From the NCBI GenBank assembly GCA_003151495.1, contig PLXR01000005.1, positions 300 through 64,299 of the forward strand: 64,000 nt of DNA, written 5' to 3'. Source of the DNA: Opitutaceae bacterium. Lineage in GTDB: Bacteria > Verrucomicrobiota > Verrucomicrobiia > Opitutales > Opitutaceae. Shown here one piece after another: positions 1 to 12,727 of the stretch (position 1 is its first letter; every line of letters starts with the position of its first letter). The position numbers were made by a program, and so were the translations under genes. The notes under the pieces were generated by a model, which did no database searches, was not told the DNA's origin, and saw only the letters and a list, made by a program, of their open reading frames with translations.

Positions 1-1322
1 CCGTAGGTGTTGAGCGGCTTGCCCTTGAGCGCGAACACGGCCTGGGTCTGCACGTCGCGGCATGCCGTGAGGGACCCCGCCGCCGAGTCGCCCTCGACGA
101 TGAAGATCACGCTGTCCTCGCTCCGCTCGTTCTTGTCGCCGAGGTGAAGGCGGCAGTCCCGCAGCTTGCGGTTGTGCAGGGACGCCTTCTTGGCGCGCTC
201 CCGGGCGAGGCTGCGTATCCCGGCCAGCTCCTTGCGCTCGTGCTCGCTCTCCTGGATCCGCTTGATGAGGGCGTCGGCCGTCTCCGGGTTCTTGTGCAGG
301 TACACGTCGAGGGCCTGCTGGACGAACTTGCCGATGAACTCCTTGATCGTGGGCCCGTCGGGCGCGATCACGCTGGAGCCGAGCTTGGTCTTCGTCTGCG
401 ACTCGAAGACCGGCTCCATCACCCGCACGGAGACCGCCGCCACGACCGACTGCCTGACGTCGGAGGCCTCCAGGTCGCGCTTGTAGAAGTTCCTGAGCGT
501 GTCGACGAACGCCTCCCGGAATGCCTGGAGGTGGGTCCCCCCCATGGTCGTGTGCTGCCCGTTCACGAAGGAGAAGTACTCCTCCCCGTAGTGGGAGCCG
601 TGGGTGATCGCGATCTCGATGTCGTCGCCCTCGAGGTGGATGATGGGATAGAGCGGCTCCCCGATCAGGTTCTTCTCGAGCAGGTCCTTGAGGCCGTTCT
701 CCGACTTGAAGGGCCTGCCGTTGAGCAGGAGCGTGAGCCCGCGGTTCAGGAACGCGTAGTTCCAGAGCATGTCCTCGACGAACTCCTCGCGGAACTTCAG
801 GTCGGCACCGAAGAGCTGGGCGTCCGGGGCGAACTCGATCGAGGTCCCGTTGCGCTCCTCGGTCTTCGTCACCCGGTGGTCCTTCTTGAGCTTGCCCTTG
901 GCGAACTCGACGACCTTCGCCTCCCCGTCCCGGAACGCCTGGGCCCGGTACTCGATGGAGAGGGCGTTCACGGCCTTCTGGCCGACGCCGTTCAGGCCCA
1001 CGGCCTTCTTGAAGCTCTCGCTGTCGTACTTGGCGCCGGTGTTGATGACCGAGACGCACTCCAGGAGCTTGCCGAGCGGGATCCCGCGCCCGAAGTCGCG
1101 GACCCGGGCCCGGCGCTCCTCGAGCTCGATCTCGATCTTCTTGCCCGCGCCCATGGTGAATTCGTCGACGCAGTTGTCTATCGTCTCCTTGAGCAGCACG
1201 TAGATGCCGTCCTCGGCGTGGGCCCCGTTGCCGAGGCGGCCGATGTACATGCCGGGCCTGAGCCGGATGTGCTCGGTCGAGGAAAGGGTCTTGATGCTGG
1301 CCTCGGTGTAGCCGGATGCCAT
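1..1322 (-). CDS. parE: DNA topoisomerase IV subunit B (type IIA), partial
   Basis: ATPase subunit of a type IIA topoisomerase, which decatenates and relaxes chromosomes together with ParC. The gene is absent from the ORF track because it has no stop inside the window. Reading the minus strand from the ATG at 1322 gives a GHKL ATPase start ([45 protein letters not shown]) and, near the left edge, the TOPRIM motif EGDSAAGS followed by FALKGKPLN. The KGKPLN form and the MGAGKKIE stretch resemble ParE of Bacteroidetes and relatives more than GyrB. About 440 codons are present and the C-terminus lies outside the window. parC would be expected to the left. The plus-strand ORFs over this region are shadows. 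Confidence 0.88.
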   Translation of the reverse strand, partial: MASGYTEASIKTLSSTEHIRLRPGMYIGRLGNGAHAEDGIYVLLKETIDNCVDEFTMGAGKKIEIELEERRARVRDFGRGIPLGKLLECVSVINTGAKYDSESFKKAVGLNGVGQKAVNALSIEYRAQAFRDGEAKVVEFAKGKLKKDHRVTKTEERNGTSIEFAPDAQLFGADLKFREEFVEDMLWNYAFLNRGLTLLLNGRPFKSENGLKDLLEKNLIGEPLYPIIHLEGDDIEIAITHGSHYGEEYFSFVNGQHTTMGGTHLQAFREAFVDTLRNFYKRDLEASDVRQSVVAAVSVRVMEPVFESQTKTKLGSSVIAPDGPTIKEFIGKFVQQALDVYLHKNPETADALIKRIQESEHERKELAGIRSLARERAKKASLHNRKLRDCRLHLGDKNERSEDSVIFIVEGDSAAGSLTACRDVQTQAVFALKGKPLNTY

Positions 1323-1592
1323 TTCTGCCTGAAAGAGCGGCTCGCGAACCGCGTGACAAGCGAATTCAAAATGGGCCGGGCAATTGTTTGCGCACCAACC
1401 GGCTTCAATGCCGGCGCCGGGAAAGTTGAAGGGAGCGCGGCCCCGGCGGTGTTTTCACCTCTGACGCATCCTTACCGAATCGTCCCCGCGGGACGCCTTG
1501 CGCCGCATTCTGGCGCGGTGTGGCCCCTCGCTGGGGACGGACCCGCTGGATGCGCCCCCGGGGGCGCCCCGCGGCCCCCGATCCGCAAACCC

Positions 1593-3092
1593 ATGAAGCC
1601 TACCCTCGCTCCCCTGCCCCGCCTGATCCTGATGTCCGGCCTGCTGGCCGGCGCGCTCCCCTCCCCGGGCGCCCCCTCCGCCCCCGATCCGCTCGAGGGC
1701 ACATGGTCCGGGACCGCGGAGTCCACCGGCGTCACCCCCTCCGAGCAGGCGGCGATCGGAATCCGGTTCCAGGGCGCCGCCGACGGCACGTTCGCGGTGC
1801 TGGGATACTTCCCGAAGGCGCATGTCTCGGCCTCGGCCTTCGGCTCCGTAAAGGCCGACCCCCAGGTCAAAGGCCGCTACGCGGGAGGGGGCGGCCTCGT
1901 GTTTGACCTTAACGGCAACGAGGTGACCGGGGCGTTCTGGGGCGACGCCCGGGTCAGGCTGCACCGCTCGCCGGCGCTCCCGGCCGAGGACGAGGCCCCG
2001 GCCGCGCCGCAGGGACCGGGGCCCCTCTGGACGTACCAGGCGAAGGCCGGATTCTGGACGAGGGCCGCGGTGGCCGGCGCCCTGGCGTACATCGCCAGCG
2101 CGGACGGCGTCCTGCATGCGGTCCGATTGGGCGACGGCCTGCAGGAATGGGAATGCCCGACCGGGGCTCCGGTCTACGACGAGCCCACCGTGCGGGACGG
2201 CGTCGTCTATCTTACGAATGACGCGGGGTTCCTGGTGGCGGTCGATGCCGGGAGCGGCCGTGAGAACTGGCGCGTGGACATCGGGGGCGGAAAGGTGGCG
2301 CGCGACCTGCCCGGCCCCTCCTCGACGCTCTGGGACTACAGGGCCTCCTCGCCCGAGCTCCATGCCGGCGTTCTCTATGTCGGCTCCGCGGACGGGGGCT
2401 GCCATGCGATCGACGCCCGGACCCACGCCACCCTGTGGAGGTTCGCCACGGCGGAGCGGGTGCGCTCCCGCCCGCTCGTCGCGGCGGGGCGGGTCATCTT
2501 CGCCGGGTTCGACGGGTTCGTCCATGCGCTCAACCTGCGCTCGGGCGCGCAGGAGTGGAAGGTCGACACGAAGGGCGCCATCCCGTCCGACCCGGCGCTC
2601 GCCGGCGGCGCCGTGGTGATCGGGAGCCGCGGATGCCGGCTTCACGCGCTGCGGGCGGACGACGGCTCCCCCGCATGGACCGCCTTCCAGTGGTATTCCT
2701 GGGTGGAGTCGACCGCCGTCCCGGCGGACGGCCGCATCTACATCGGCTCGTCGGACCTGCGCAAGGTCCGCGAGCTCGACGGCGCCACCGGCCTCACGAG
2801 GTGGGAGTGCGACGTGGGAGGCTGGTGCTGGGCTGCGCCCGCCGCGTCGGCCGGGAGGGTCTTCATCGGGACGGCCGGAACGGCGGTTCGGTACCCGAGC
2901 TCGGCCCTCCAGCCGGTCGGATCCCTCTGCGCGGTCGACAGGAGCACCGGTCAGCTGAAATGGCGGAGCCCCGCGCCCTCCCGCGCCGACGCCTACCTGG
3001 CCGGCTACGTGGGCTCGCCGGTGGTCGAGGGGGGTCGGGTCGTGGTCGGGGGCCTGGACGGCACCCTGTGCGCGTACCCGGCGGGCGACTGA
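1593..3092 (+). CDS. secreted PQQ-type beta-propeller protein
   Basis: A 499-aa exported protein. The start is the ATG that opens a typical signal peptide (about 27 residues, ending near SPGAPSAP). The track ORF extends far upstream only because the frame happens to stay open across parE. After a roughly 110-residue N-terminal beta-rich region come repeated propeller blades with PQQ-like signatures such as GVLYVGSADGGCHAID and GRVIFAGFDGFVHALN. No catalytic residues of a quinoprotein dehydrogenase are evident, so a structural or binding role is likelier than an enzyme. It is transcribed divergently from parE across a 270-bp gap and converges on the PSD1 gene with 5 bp between stops. The substrate is unknown. 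Confidence 0.8.
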   Translation: MKPTLAPLPRLILMSGLLAGALPSPGAPSAPDPLEGTWSGTAESTGVTPSEQAAIGIRFQGAADGTFAVLGYFPKAHVSASAFGSVKADPQVKGRYAGGGGLVFDLNGNEVTGAFWGDARVRLHRSPALPAEDEAPAAPQGPGPLWTYQAKAGFWTRAAVAGALAYIASADGVLHAVRLGDGLQEWECPTGAPVYDEPTVRDGVVYLTNDAGFLVAVDAGSGRENWRVDIGGGKVARDLPGPSSTLWDYRASSPELHAGVLYVGSADGGCHAIDARTHATLWRFATAERVRSRPLVAAGRVIFAGFDGFVHALNLRSGAQEWKVDTKGAIPSDPALAGGAVVIGSRGCRLHALRADDGSPAWTAFQWYSWVESTAVPADGRIYIGSSDLRKVRELDGATGLTRWECDVGGWCWAAPAASAGRVFIGTAGTAVRYPSSALQPVGSLCAVDRSTGQLKWRSPAPSRADAYLAGYVGSPVVEGGRVVVGGLDGTLCAYPAGD

Positions 3093-3097
3093 CCCGG

Positions 3098-5629
3098 CTA
3101 GTTCAGGAACATCGCCTCGTCGGTCTGGAAGAGGCCGTGGGCGAGCTTCGTCCATGCGTCCAGCGGCGCGCGGCTCTTGAACGCCGCCGCGCCGGGCTCC
3201 ACCTGGGGGGCGTTCTTGCGGCGCAGGTTCTGCATCGCGTTTTCCGCCATCCTGGCCTGGGCCTCCGCGTTGCGGGAGGCACGATCCGACTGCTGGGTCG
3301 AGGCGGGGGCCTCGGTCGAGGCGCCGCCCGGGTTGGACAGGACGTAGCGGATGCACAGGTCGGTCTCGGCGGGCGTCGGCGGACGCTGGAAGAGCGCGAT
3401 GTAGAGCACCGCCACCCGCAGCTCGTCGGTCTTCTGGGCCATGAACTCGTCCGAGTGGACAAGCTTGCGGGCCGTCTCGATCACGAGGGGGCTGTTCATC
3501 AGGAAGAGCTGCTGCTGGGGCACCAGGGTGAGGAAGCGCCTGCCGGTCGGAACGCTGGGGTTCGGGAAGTTGAACTGGGTCAGGATCTCGGCGGGGTTGC
3601 GCCGGTCGATGAACGCGTACACCGCCCGCCTTGTCGCGAACCCCTCGCTCCCGATCGGCACCGGCCTGCCGCCCATCGTGAGGTCCAGCGTGCCCGCGAT
3701 CGCGAGGATCGAGTCGTGCAGCTGCTCGAAGTCGAGCTGGCGGACGCCGTAGCGCCACTGGAGCCGGTCGTCGGGGTCCAGGTCGGCGTATCTCGGGTTC
3801 CCGGCGCCCGCCTCCCGGTAGGTGCTGCTCAGCATGATGAGCCGCTGGAGCCCCTTTATCGACCAGCCCTCGTCCATGAACCGCGACGCCAGGTAGTCCA
3901 GGAGCTCGGGGTTGCTGGGGGCGGCCGACTGGTTGCCCAGGTCGTCCGGCGTCGGGACGAATCCCGTCCCGAAATGCTGCTGCCAGACCCGGTTCACGAG
4001 CACCCGCGCCGTCATCGGGTTCGAGGCGCTCGCGATCGCCCTGGCGAGCTCGAGCCGGCCGCTCCCGCTCCTGAAGGGGGCCGGGTGCCTCGGGTCGGGC
4101 GAGAGGATGCCCAGGAAATGCCTCGGGACGACCGGCCCCTTGTTCTGGGCCTCGCCGCGCAGCAGCACGGGGAAGTCCCTGGGCGAGGCCACGTCGACAA
4201 GGACGTCGGCCTTCGGGGGCGCCGCCGGCGTGAACTCAAGGTCGACGAGCTTCTTGTTCGCGAGGACGAGCTGCTTGAGGAGCTCGCGCCTCTTCAGAAG
4301 CCGCTCGGCCTCGGGCAGGTCCGCGCGGCGCGTCGCGGCGACCTCCATCTCCACGGCGGACTTGGCCTCCCCCGCGGCCTTGACGCCGTCCAGGTACGCC
4401 TGGAGCTCCGGGGTCTTGGGGACCGGGCGGAGCCAGGGATCCTCCTTGGGCTCCGACGAGTCCGCGAAGACCCCGTAGAGCGAGTAGTAGTCGGCCGTGG
4501 GGATCGGGTCGAACTTGTGGTCGTGGCACCGCGCGCAGGAGACAGTGAGCCCGAGGAAGGCCTTCGTCGTCACGTCTATCCGGTCGTTGATGATGTCGTT
4601 CACGCTGTTCTCGAACCGGTTGCCGAGGGTCAGGAAGCCGAGGGCCGCGAGCTTCGACTGGTCGACCGGGGACCCTGTCTGCCGGCTCCTGCGCAGGTCC
4701 TCCGAGACGAGCCTGTCCGCGGCGATCTGCTCCACGATGAACTCGTTGTACGGCATGTCGCTGTTGAAGGCGCCGATCACGTAGTCCCGGTAGGTCCATG
4801 CGAAGGGGAAGCGCGGGTCCTCCCGCTGGGGCGTGTCCCCCTTGGTGTCGGCGTAGCGGGCCACGTCGAGCCAGTAGCGCCCCCAGCGCTCGCCATAGCG
4901 GGGCGAGTCCAGGAGCCGGTCGACCACCTTCGCCCACGCGTCGGGCGAGTCGTCGACGAGGAAGCGCTGCACCTCCGCCTCGGTCGGCGGGAGGCCCGTG
5001 AGGTCGAAGGTCGCCCTGCGGATCAGCGTGTACCTGTCGGCGGGGGAGTTGGGCCTCATCGCGTTCTGCTCGAGCCGGGCGAGGACGAATGCGTCGACCG
5101 GGGTCGCGCACCATGCCCCGTCGGACACGGCCGGGACCGCCTGCCGCTTTACCGGCAGGAACGACCAGTGGTCGCGGCCCACCCCGCCATAGGCCGGAGA
5201 GCTGCCGCGGGCGACGAGCGAACGCGGGTCGGGAGCCCCCCGGCGGATCCACTCGGCGATGTCGGCCACCTGCTGGTCGGAGAGGCGCTCCCCCTTGGGC
5301 GGCATCTGGAGGTCCTGGTCCTTGTAGCCTATCGCGTCGATGATCAGGCTGTCCTCGGGCTTGCCGGGCGCGACCGCGGGCCCGGTGTCCCCGCCGTGGA
5401 GCATCCCCTCCCTGGTGTCGAGCATGAGCCCCCCCTTTATCTTGTCGGCGTCGTGGCTGTGGCACTTGTAGCAGCGGTCGACCAGGACCGGCCTCACCCG
5501 GGCCTCGAAGAACTGGAGGTCCTGCGCCGAGATCGCGGGCGCGGCCGGCGAGACGGCCGCGGGGAGGCGGGCCGCAAAGGCGATCGCCACCCAGGCGAGG
5601 GCCGCCGCCCTGGCCGGCGACCGCGTCAT
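3098..5629 (-). CDS. PSD1 and planctomycete cytochrome C domain protein (DUF1549/DUF1553)
   Basis: An 843-aa exported protein of the family with the order PSCyt1 (c-type haem-like domain, CYKCH at about residues 53-57), PSCyt2/DUF1549 and PSD1/DUF1553. A second CxxCH-like motif (CARCHDH) lies in the DUF1549 part. An N-terminal signal peptide ends near residue 25. The ATG at 5629 overlaps the stop of the upstream DUF1501 gene (ATGA), so the two are an operon; the longer track ORF runs back into DUF1501. These pairs are abundant in Planctomycetes and Verrucomicrobia and are thought to act in periplasmic polysaccharide or sulfated-glycan degradation, but the reaction is not established. Confidence 0.9.
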   Translation of the reverse strand: MTRSPARAAALAWVAIAFAARLPAAVSPAAPAISAQDLQFFEARVRPVLVDRCYKCHSHDADKIKGGLMLDTREGMLHGGDTGPAVAPGKPEDSLIIDAIGYKDQDLQMPPKGERLSDQQVADIAEWIRRGAPDPRSLVARGSSPAYGGVGRDHWSFLPVKRQAVPAVSDGAWCATPVDAFVLARLEQNAMRPNSPADRYTLIRRATFDLTGLPPTEAEVQRFLVDDSPDAWAKVVDRLLDSPRYGERWGRYWLDVARYADTKGDTPQREDPRFPFAWTYRDYVIGAFNSDMPYNEFIVEQIAADRLVSEDLRRSRQTGSPVDQSKLAALGFLTLGNRFENSVNDIINDRIDVTTKAFLGLTVSCARCHDHKFDPIPTADYYSLYGVFADSSEPKEDPWLRPVPKTPELQAYLDGVKAAGEAKSAVEMEVAATRRADLPEAERLLKRRELLKQLVLANKKLVDLEFTPAAPPKADVLVDVASPRDFPVLLRGEAQNKGPVVPRHFLGILSPDPRHPAPFRSGSGRLELARAIASASNPMTARVLVNRVWQQHFGTGFVPTPDDLGNQSAAPSNPELLDYLASRFMDEGWSIKGLQRLIMLSSTYREAGAGNPRYADLDPDDRLQWRYGVRQLDFEQLHDSILAIAGTLDLTMGGRPVPIGSEGFATRRAVYAFIDRRNPAEILTQFNFPNPSVPTGRRFLTLVPQQQLFLMNSPLVIETARKLVHSDEFMAQKTDELRVAVLYIALFQRPPTPAETDLCIRYVLSNPGGASTEAPASTQQSDRASRNAEAQARMAENAMQNLRRKNAPQVEPGAAAFKSRAPLDAWTKLAHGLFQTDEAMFLN

Positions 5630-7050
5630 GCGAGGATCTTCTCGACGACGCTCCCGCCCACGTCGGTCAGCCGGAAGTCGCGCCCATTGAAGCGGTACGT
5701 CAGCCTCGTGTGGTCGAACCCGAGGGTGCGCAGGATCGTGGCGTGCAGGTCGTGCACGTGCACCTTGTCCGTCACGGCCTCGGCCCCGAACGGGTCCGTG
5801 GCGCCGTGGACCATGCCTCCCTTGACCCCGCCGCCCGCGAGCCAGACCGTGAACGCCCGGGCATTGTGGTCGCGCCCGGGGTTGTCGTAGCCGTTGCGGT
5901 CCCGGGTCGGCTTCCGGCCGAACTCCCCGCCCCAGAGGACGAGCGTCGAGTCGAGGAGCCCCCGCTGCTTCAGGTCGGCGAGGAGGGCGGCGACCGGCTG
6001 GTCCACCTCCCTCGCCTTCTTCGTGATCCGCTCCTGGAGGTCCTGGTGGTGGTCCCAGCCGTCGTGCCACACCTGCACGAACCGAACGCCGCGCTCGACC
6101 AGGCGCCGGGCCAGGAGGAGCTGCTTGCCCTGGGGCGTCGAGCCGTAGGCCGCGCGCGTCGCCTCGCTCTCCCGGTTCAGGTCGAACGCGTCCGTCGCCG
6201 CGGCCTGCATCTTGAAGGCGATCTCATAGGACTCGAGGCGCGCCTCGAGGGCCTGGTCGTGCTGGAGGTCCCTGGAGCGCATCGCGTCCAGCTCCTTCAC
6301 GAGGTCCATCTGGCGGCGCTGCTCCGCGCTCCCGATGTACGGGTTGCGGATGTTCTGGATCATCTGCTGCACGGTCGCCACCTGGGTGTTGACGCTCGAC
6401 CCCTGGAACACGCCCGGCAGGAAGGCCGACCCGTAGTTCGCGGCCCCGCCCGAGGGGAGGCCCCCGTTCCGAAGGGATATGAACCCGGGCAGGTTCTGGT
6501 TCTCGGTCCCGAGGCCGTAGACGACCCAGGAGCCCATGCTCGGCTTCACGATCCGGAGCGAACCGGTGTTCATGAAGACGGTCGCCACCTCGTGGGCGGG
6601 GATGTCCGTGTACATCGACCTGACGACGGCCATGTCGTCGACGTGCTGGCCTATCCCCGGGAAGAGCTCGCTCACCTGCGTCCCCGACTTGCCCATCGGC
6701 GTGAACTTGAACGGCGAACCCATGGCGACCCCGCTGTCGCCGATCGCCCTCCCGTCCATGCGCACGAGCTCGGGCTTGGGGTCCCAGGTGTCGATGTGCG
6801 ACGGGGCCCCCTGGGCGAAGATGTGGATGACCGCCTTCGCGGTCGCGGGAAGCGGCGGGGCCCGGGGCGCGAGCGGGTTCGGGCCCCCGGCGACCGGGTC
6901 GGGCCCCGCCGCCAGGTCCCGCGGGTCCAGGAGCGTCGCAAGGCTAAGCGCGCCCAACCCCATCCCCACCCGGTTCAGGAATCTCCTGCGTGTCAGGAAG
7001 TAATCCTCGATGTTCGTGGACACGCCACAGCAGGGGGCATCGCGGGTCAT
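5626..7050 (-). CDS. DUF1501 domain protein, Tat-exported
   Basis: A 474-aa protein with a twin-arginine signal (TRRRFLNRVGMG) and the DUF1501 fold, a member of the alkaline phosphatase/sulfatase superfamily. Typical family stretches are visible: HIFAQGAPSHIDTWDPKP near the N-terminus, VRFVQVWHDGWDHHQ in the middle and LVLWGGEFGRKP and GRDHNARAFT towards the C-terminus. It is the first gene of a two-gene operon with the PSD1 protein (4-bp overlap). The pairing is a recurrent genome signature in Planctomycetes and Verrucomicrobia. The natural substrate is not known. Confidence 0.9.
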   Translation of the reverse strand: MTRDAPCCGVSTNIEDYFLTRRRFLNRVGMGLGALSLATLLDPRDLAAGPDPVAGGPNPLAPRAPPLPATAKAVIHIFAQGAPSHIDTWDPKPELVRMDGRAIGDSGVAMGSPFKFTPMGKSGTQVSELFPGIGQHVDDMAVVRSMYTDIPAHEVATVFMNTGSLRIVKPSMGSWVVYGLGTENQNLPGFISLRNGGLPSGGAANYGSAFLPGVFQGSSVNTQVATVQQMIQNIRNPYIGSAEQRRQMDLVKELDAMRSRDLQHDQALEARLESYEIAFKMQAAATDAFDLNRESEATRAAYGSTPQGKQLLLARRLVERGVRFVQVWHDGWDHHQDLQERITKKAREVDQPVAALLADLKQRGLLDSTLVLWGGEFGRKPTRDRNGYDNPGRDHNARAFTVWLAGGGVKGGMVHGATDPFGAEAVTDKVHVHDLHATILRTLGFDHTRLTYRFNGRDFRLTDVGGSVVEKILA

Positions 7051-7183
7051 CGGGGGGAATGCAGGGGGCGTCGGGGCATGCTTGCAATCCTTTGACGCCT
7101 CGCCGGGGGCGGGGTTTCAAGGCAAATCCGACGATTGCGGTTGATACGCCGGGAAACCCGGCTTACTTGGACCCATCCTCGTT

Positions 7184-9504
<2,321 letters not shown>

Positions 9505-9520
9505 GCCCGGAACCTTCGCC

Positions 9521-10132
9521 ATGCAGATCGCCGTCATTTCCCCCGAGTCCGCCGACCCCCGCGAGGTGGCCGCCATGGAGGGGATGTTCTCGGAGGGCCT
9601 CGGGCGCTACCACGTCCGGAAGCCGGCGTGGACGGAGGCCGGGCTCGAGGCGTGGCTCCGGGCGCTGCCGCGCGCGTGGCGGCCGCGGATCGTCCTGCAC
9701 CGGCACCCCGGGCTGGCGCAAAGGCTCCTGCTGGCCGGAACGCACGCGGGGGACGCCGGCGGGGACGCTGATGCACCGGGCGCCGGCCGCTCGTGCCACG
9801 ACCTGGCCACCCTGCGGGGGCGGATCGGCCGGTACGGGAGCCTGTTCTTCGGCCCCATATTCCCCTCGCTGTCCAAGCCCGGGTACGGCCCGGCCCCGGA
9901 CTTTCCCTGGGGGGAGCTGAGCGCGGCCCTGAAGGGCGACCGGGGCGCGGCGGGCACGCGCGTGCTCGCGATCGGGGGAATCACAGCCCGGGGCCTGGCG
10001 CGCTGCCGGGAACTCGGGTTCGACGGGGCTGCCGCGATGGGCGCCGTCTGGGGCGAGGCGGACCCCGTGCGCGCGTTCGCGGCGCTGCGCGACGCCGCGC
10101 GGAAGCTCGAGGAGGCCCGCGATGCCGCCTGA
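9521..10132 (+). CDS. thiamine phosphate synthase/TenI-like protein
   Basis: A 203-aa TIM-barrel protein of the ThiE/TenI superfamily. It has the phosphate-loop-like GSLFFGPIFPSLSKPGYG and the C-terminal VLAIGGITARGLARCRELG typical of the family. It lacks the clear QLRxK substrate motif seen in its neighbour, so it may be a TenI-like thiazole tautomerase or a diverged ThiE rather than the main synthase. It sits between thiS and thiE and overlaps thiE by 11 bp. Confidence 0.8.
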   Translation: MQIAVISPESADPREVAAMEGMFSEGLGRYHVRKPAWTEAGLEAWLRALPRAWRPRIVLHRHPGLAQRLLLAGTHAGDAGGDADAPGAGRSCHDLATLRGRIGRYGSLFFGPIFPSLSKPGYGPAPDFPWGELSAALKGDRGAAGTRVLAIGGITARGLARCRELGFDGAAAMGAVWGEADPVRAFAALRDAARKLEEARDAA

Positions 10133-10778
10133 CCGACCCGTGCTTTCCCCGGTGATGTGCCTCACCCAGGACCGGGAGGGCCTTTCGCACGCCGAGCAGG
10201 CCGCCCGCCTGTGCGCCGCAGGCGCGCGCTGGATCCAGCTGCGGATGAAGGGGGCGCCCCCGGCCCGCTGGGTCGAGGAGGCGCGGGCCTGCGTGGGCGC
10301 CTGCCGCCTCCACGGCGCGATCCTGGTCGTCAATGACAGCGTCGAGGTCGCGCTCGAGTCCGGGGCCGACGGCGTGCACCTGGGGAGCCTGGACGGCGAC
10401 TGGAGCGGCGCCCGCCGCCGCCTTGGGGCCGGCCGCATCGTCGGGGGCACGGTGAACGGCACGGGCGACGCCCGCAGGGCGGTCGACTCGGGCTGCCTCG
10501 ACTACGCGGGGGTCGGACCCCTGCGCTTCACCTCCACCAAGGAGGGGCTTTCCCCCGTCCTCGGGTTCGAGGGCGTCTTCCGCCTGATCGGGGAGCTCGG
10601 GGCCATCCCCGCCTGGGTCATCGGCGGGGTCGCCGCAGGGGACCTCCCCCGCCTCCGCCGCGGGGGCGCCGCCGGGATCGCCGTGACCTCGGCCCTCCAC
10701 CGGGGCGGCATGATCGAGGAGAACCTCCGCGAGCTCATGTCGTCGTGGGAGGCGTTTCCCGCGGAGGCACCCCTATGA
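10122..10778 (+). CDS. thiE: thiamine phosphate synthase ThiE
   Basis: Joins HMP pyrophosphate and the thiazole phosphate to make thiamin phosphate. The 218-aa protein has the family motifs [53 protein letters not shown] (pyrophosphate and Mg binding) and VIGGVAAGD. It is the second ThiE-fold gene in the operon and the better conserved one. Its stop overlaps the thiG start (ATGA). Confidence 0.92.
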   Translation: MPPDRPVLSPVMCLTQDREGLSHAEQAARLCAAGARWIQLRMKGAPPARWVEEARACVGACRLHGAILVVNDSVEVALESGADGVHLGSLDGDWSGARRRLGAGRIVGGTVNGTGDARRAVDSGCLDYAGVGPLRFTSTKEGLSPVLGFEGVFRLIGELGAIPAWVIGGVAAGDLPRLRRGGAAGIAVTSALHRGGMIEENLRELMSSWEAFPAEAPL

Positions 10779-11575
10779 GCCCGCGCCCCCTCGTCATCGC
10801 CGGTGTCGAATTCACCTCCCGCCTCTTCCTCGGGACCGGGAAGTTCAGCTCGGGCGAGGCCATGCGCCAGAGCCTCGAGGCCTCGGGAACGCAGCTCGTG
10901 ACGGTGGCGCTCGGCCGCGTGCGCACCGGGGGCGAGCCCGACGACATCCTGGACCAGATCGACCCCGCCCGCTACCGGCTCCTGCCGAACACCTCGGGGA
11001 CCCGCTCGGCCCGCGAGGCGGTGCTCGCCGCGGAGCTGGCCCGCGAGGCGCTGGAGACCAACTGGCTCAAGCTCGAGATCCACCCCGACCCGAAGTACCT
11101 CATGCCGGATCCGGTCGAGACGCTCGAGGCCACCCAGCTCCTCGTCAAACGCGGCTTCATCGTCCTTCCGTACGTCCACGCCGACCCGGTCTTGTGCAAG
11201 CGCCTCGAGGAGGCCGGCGCCGCCGCGGTCATGCCGCTCGGCGCCCCCATCGGGAGCAACCTCGGCCTGGCGTCGCGCGCCTTCCTGGAAATCATCATCG
11301 CCCAGAGCCTTGTCCCCGTCGTGGTGGACGCGGGCCTCGGGGCCCCGTCGCACGCCGCCGAGGCGCTCGAGATGGGCGCGGACGCCGTCCTCGTGAACAC
11401 CGCGATCGCCGCCGCGGACGACCCCGCCGGCATGGCGGCCGCGTTCCGGCTGGCGGTCGAGGCGGGAAGGCGGGCCCGGGAGGCGGGGCTTGCGCGCCCC
11501 GAGGCCGGCGGCGGGCCGGCAAGGGCGCAGGCAACGTCCCCCCTCACCTCCTTCCTCGGGGAGGCGGGCCCATGA
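10775..11575 (+). CDS. thiG: thiazole synthase ThiG
   Basis: Forms the thiazole phosphate ring from deoxyxylulose phosphate, dehydroglycine and ThiS thiocarboxylate. The 266-aa protein shows [12 protein letters not shown] at the N-terminus, the [16 protein letters not shown] segment with the Schiff-base region, [15 protein letters not shown] and [25 protein letters not shown]. The start at 10775 overlaps the thiE stop by 4 bp; the longer track start would intrude 34 bp into thiE. Confidence 0.96.
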   Translation: MSPRPLVIAGVEFTSRLFLGTGKFSSGEAMRQSLEASGTQLVTVALGRVRTGGEPDDILDQIDPARYRLLPNTSGTRSAREAVLAAELAREALETNWLKLEIHPDPKYLMPDPVETLEATQLLVKRGFIVLPYVHADPVLCKRLEEAGAAAVMPLGAPIGSNLGLASRAFLEIIIAQSLVPVVVDAGLGAPSHAAEALEMGADAVLVNTAIAAADDPAGMAAAFRLAVEAGRRAREAGLARPEAGGGPARAQATSPLTSFLGEAGP

Positions 11576-12717
11576 ACTTCGTCGACGAGTGGCGCCGGCA
11601 CGACTTTGCGTCGGTGTCGCGCAGGATCTCCTCCAAGGCGCCGGCGGACGTGAGGAGGGCCCTGGGCCGCGCCCGCGGCTCGGTGGACCTCGAGGACTTC
11701 GCCGCGCTCCTCTCCCCCGCTGCGGCGCCCTTCCTAGAGGACATGGCCCAGGCGTCGCACCAGAACACGGTCGAGCGCTTCGGCAGGACCATGCGCCTCT
11801 ACGCCCCCCTCTACCTCTCGAACGCGTGCGCGAACGTCTGCACCTACTGCGGGTTCAGCGCCCACAACAAGATCCGGCGGAAGGTGCTCGGCGACGCCGA
11901 GATCCTGGCGGACGCGCGCGTCCTCCGCTCCCACGGGTTCGACAGCGTCCTCCTCGTGACGGGCGAGACCGGCCGGGTCGGCCTCGAGTACCTCTCGAAC
12001 TCCCTCAGGCTCCTGAGGCCGCATTTCTCGGGGCTCTGGATCGAGGTGCAGCCCCTGCCCGAGGGGGACTACGCAGCCCTCGCCGGCGAGGGGCTGAGCG
12101 CGGTCATGGTTTACCAGGAGACCTACGATCCCGGGGCCTACGCCCGGAACCACCTGAGCGGGCCGAAGGCGGACATCGCATGGCGGCTCGAGACCCCCGA
12201 CCGGTTGGGACGCGCCGGGATCAAGAAGGTGGGCCTGGGCGCGCTCTTCGGGCTGAGCGACTGGAGGGCCGACGCCTGGTACACCGGCCTCCACCTGCGC
12301 CACGTCGAGACCGTCCACTGGCGGATGAAGACCTCCGTGTCGTTCCCCCGCCTGAGGCCCCACGAGGGGGCGGAGCTGGCCGTGACCCCTTTCAACGAGC
12401 GCGACCTGGTCCAGGCGACATGCGCGTTCCGCCTGCTCAGCCCGGAGGCCGAGCTCTCGCTCTCGACCCGCGAGAGCGAGGCGTTCCGCAACCGGGCCTT
12501 CCGGCTCGGCTTCACCGCGATGAGCGCGGGCTCGCGCACGAACCCCGGGGGCTACGCAAGCGCGCCCGAATCGCTCGAGCAGTTCGAGATCGACGACGCG
12601 CGCAGCCCGGCCGAGGTCGCCGCTTTCCTCAGGTCGCAGGGCTACGAGCCCGTGTGGAAGGACTGGGACCGGGCCTACGACGGTTCCGCGCAGGCGCCCC
12701 GGGCGCTCGTCTCATAG
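11572..12717 (+). CDS. thiH: 2-iminoacetate synthase ThiH
   Basis: Radical-SAM tyrosine lyase providing dehydroglycine for thiazole synthesis. A route using ThiH rather than ThiO suggests low-oxygen or oxygen-independent synthesis. The 381-aa protein has the CX3CX2C cluster motif CANVCTYC near residue 86 and later family segments such as MVYQETYDP and PRLRPHEG. The ATG overlaps the thiG stop by 4 bp. The longer track ORF starts inside thiG and is not the true start. Confidence 0.95.
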   Translation: MNFVDEWRRHDFASVSRRISSKAPADVRRALGRARGSVDLEDFAALLSPAAAPFLEDMAQASHQNTVERFGRTMRLYAPLYLSNACANVCTYCGFSAHNKIRRKVLGDAEILADARVLRSHGFDSVLLVTGETGRVGLEYLSNSLRLLRPHFSGLWIEVQPLPEGDYAALAGEGLSAVMVYQETYDPGAYARNHLSGPKADIAWRLETPDRLGRAGIKKVGLGALFGLSDWRADAWYTGLHLRHVETVHWRMKTSVSFPRLRPHEGAELAVTPFNERDLVQATCAFRLLSPEAELSLSTRESEAFRNRAFRLGFTAMSAGSRTNPGGYASAPESLEQFEIDDARSPAEVAAFLRSQGYEPVWKDWDRAYDGSAQAPRALVS

Positions 12718-12727
12718 GATCCCGACC

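Noticed and set aside
144-1592. Long plus-strand ORF upstream of the propeller gene
   Set aside because: It is the antisense shadow of parE; only the part from the ATG at 1593 encodes the propeller protein.
2435-5890. 1151-aa plus-strand ORF across the PSD1 gene
   Set aside because: High-GC antisense read-through with an Arg/Gly/Leu/Val-rich translation; the minus strand carries clear PSD1 domains.
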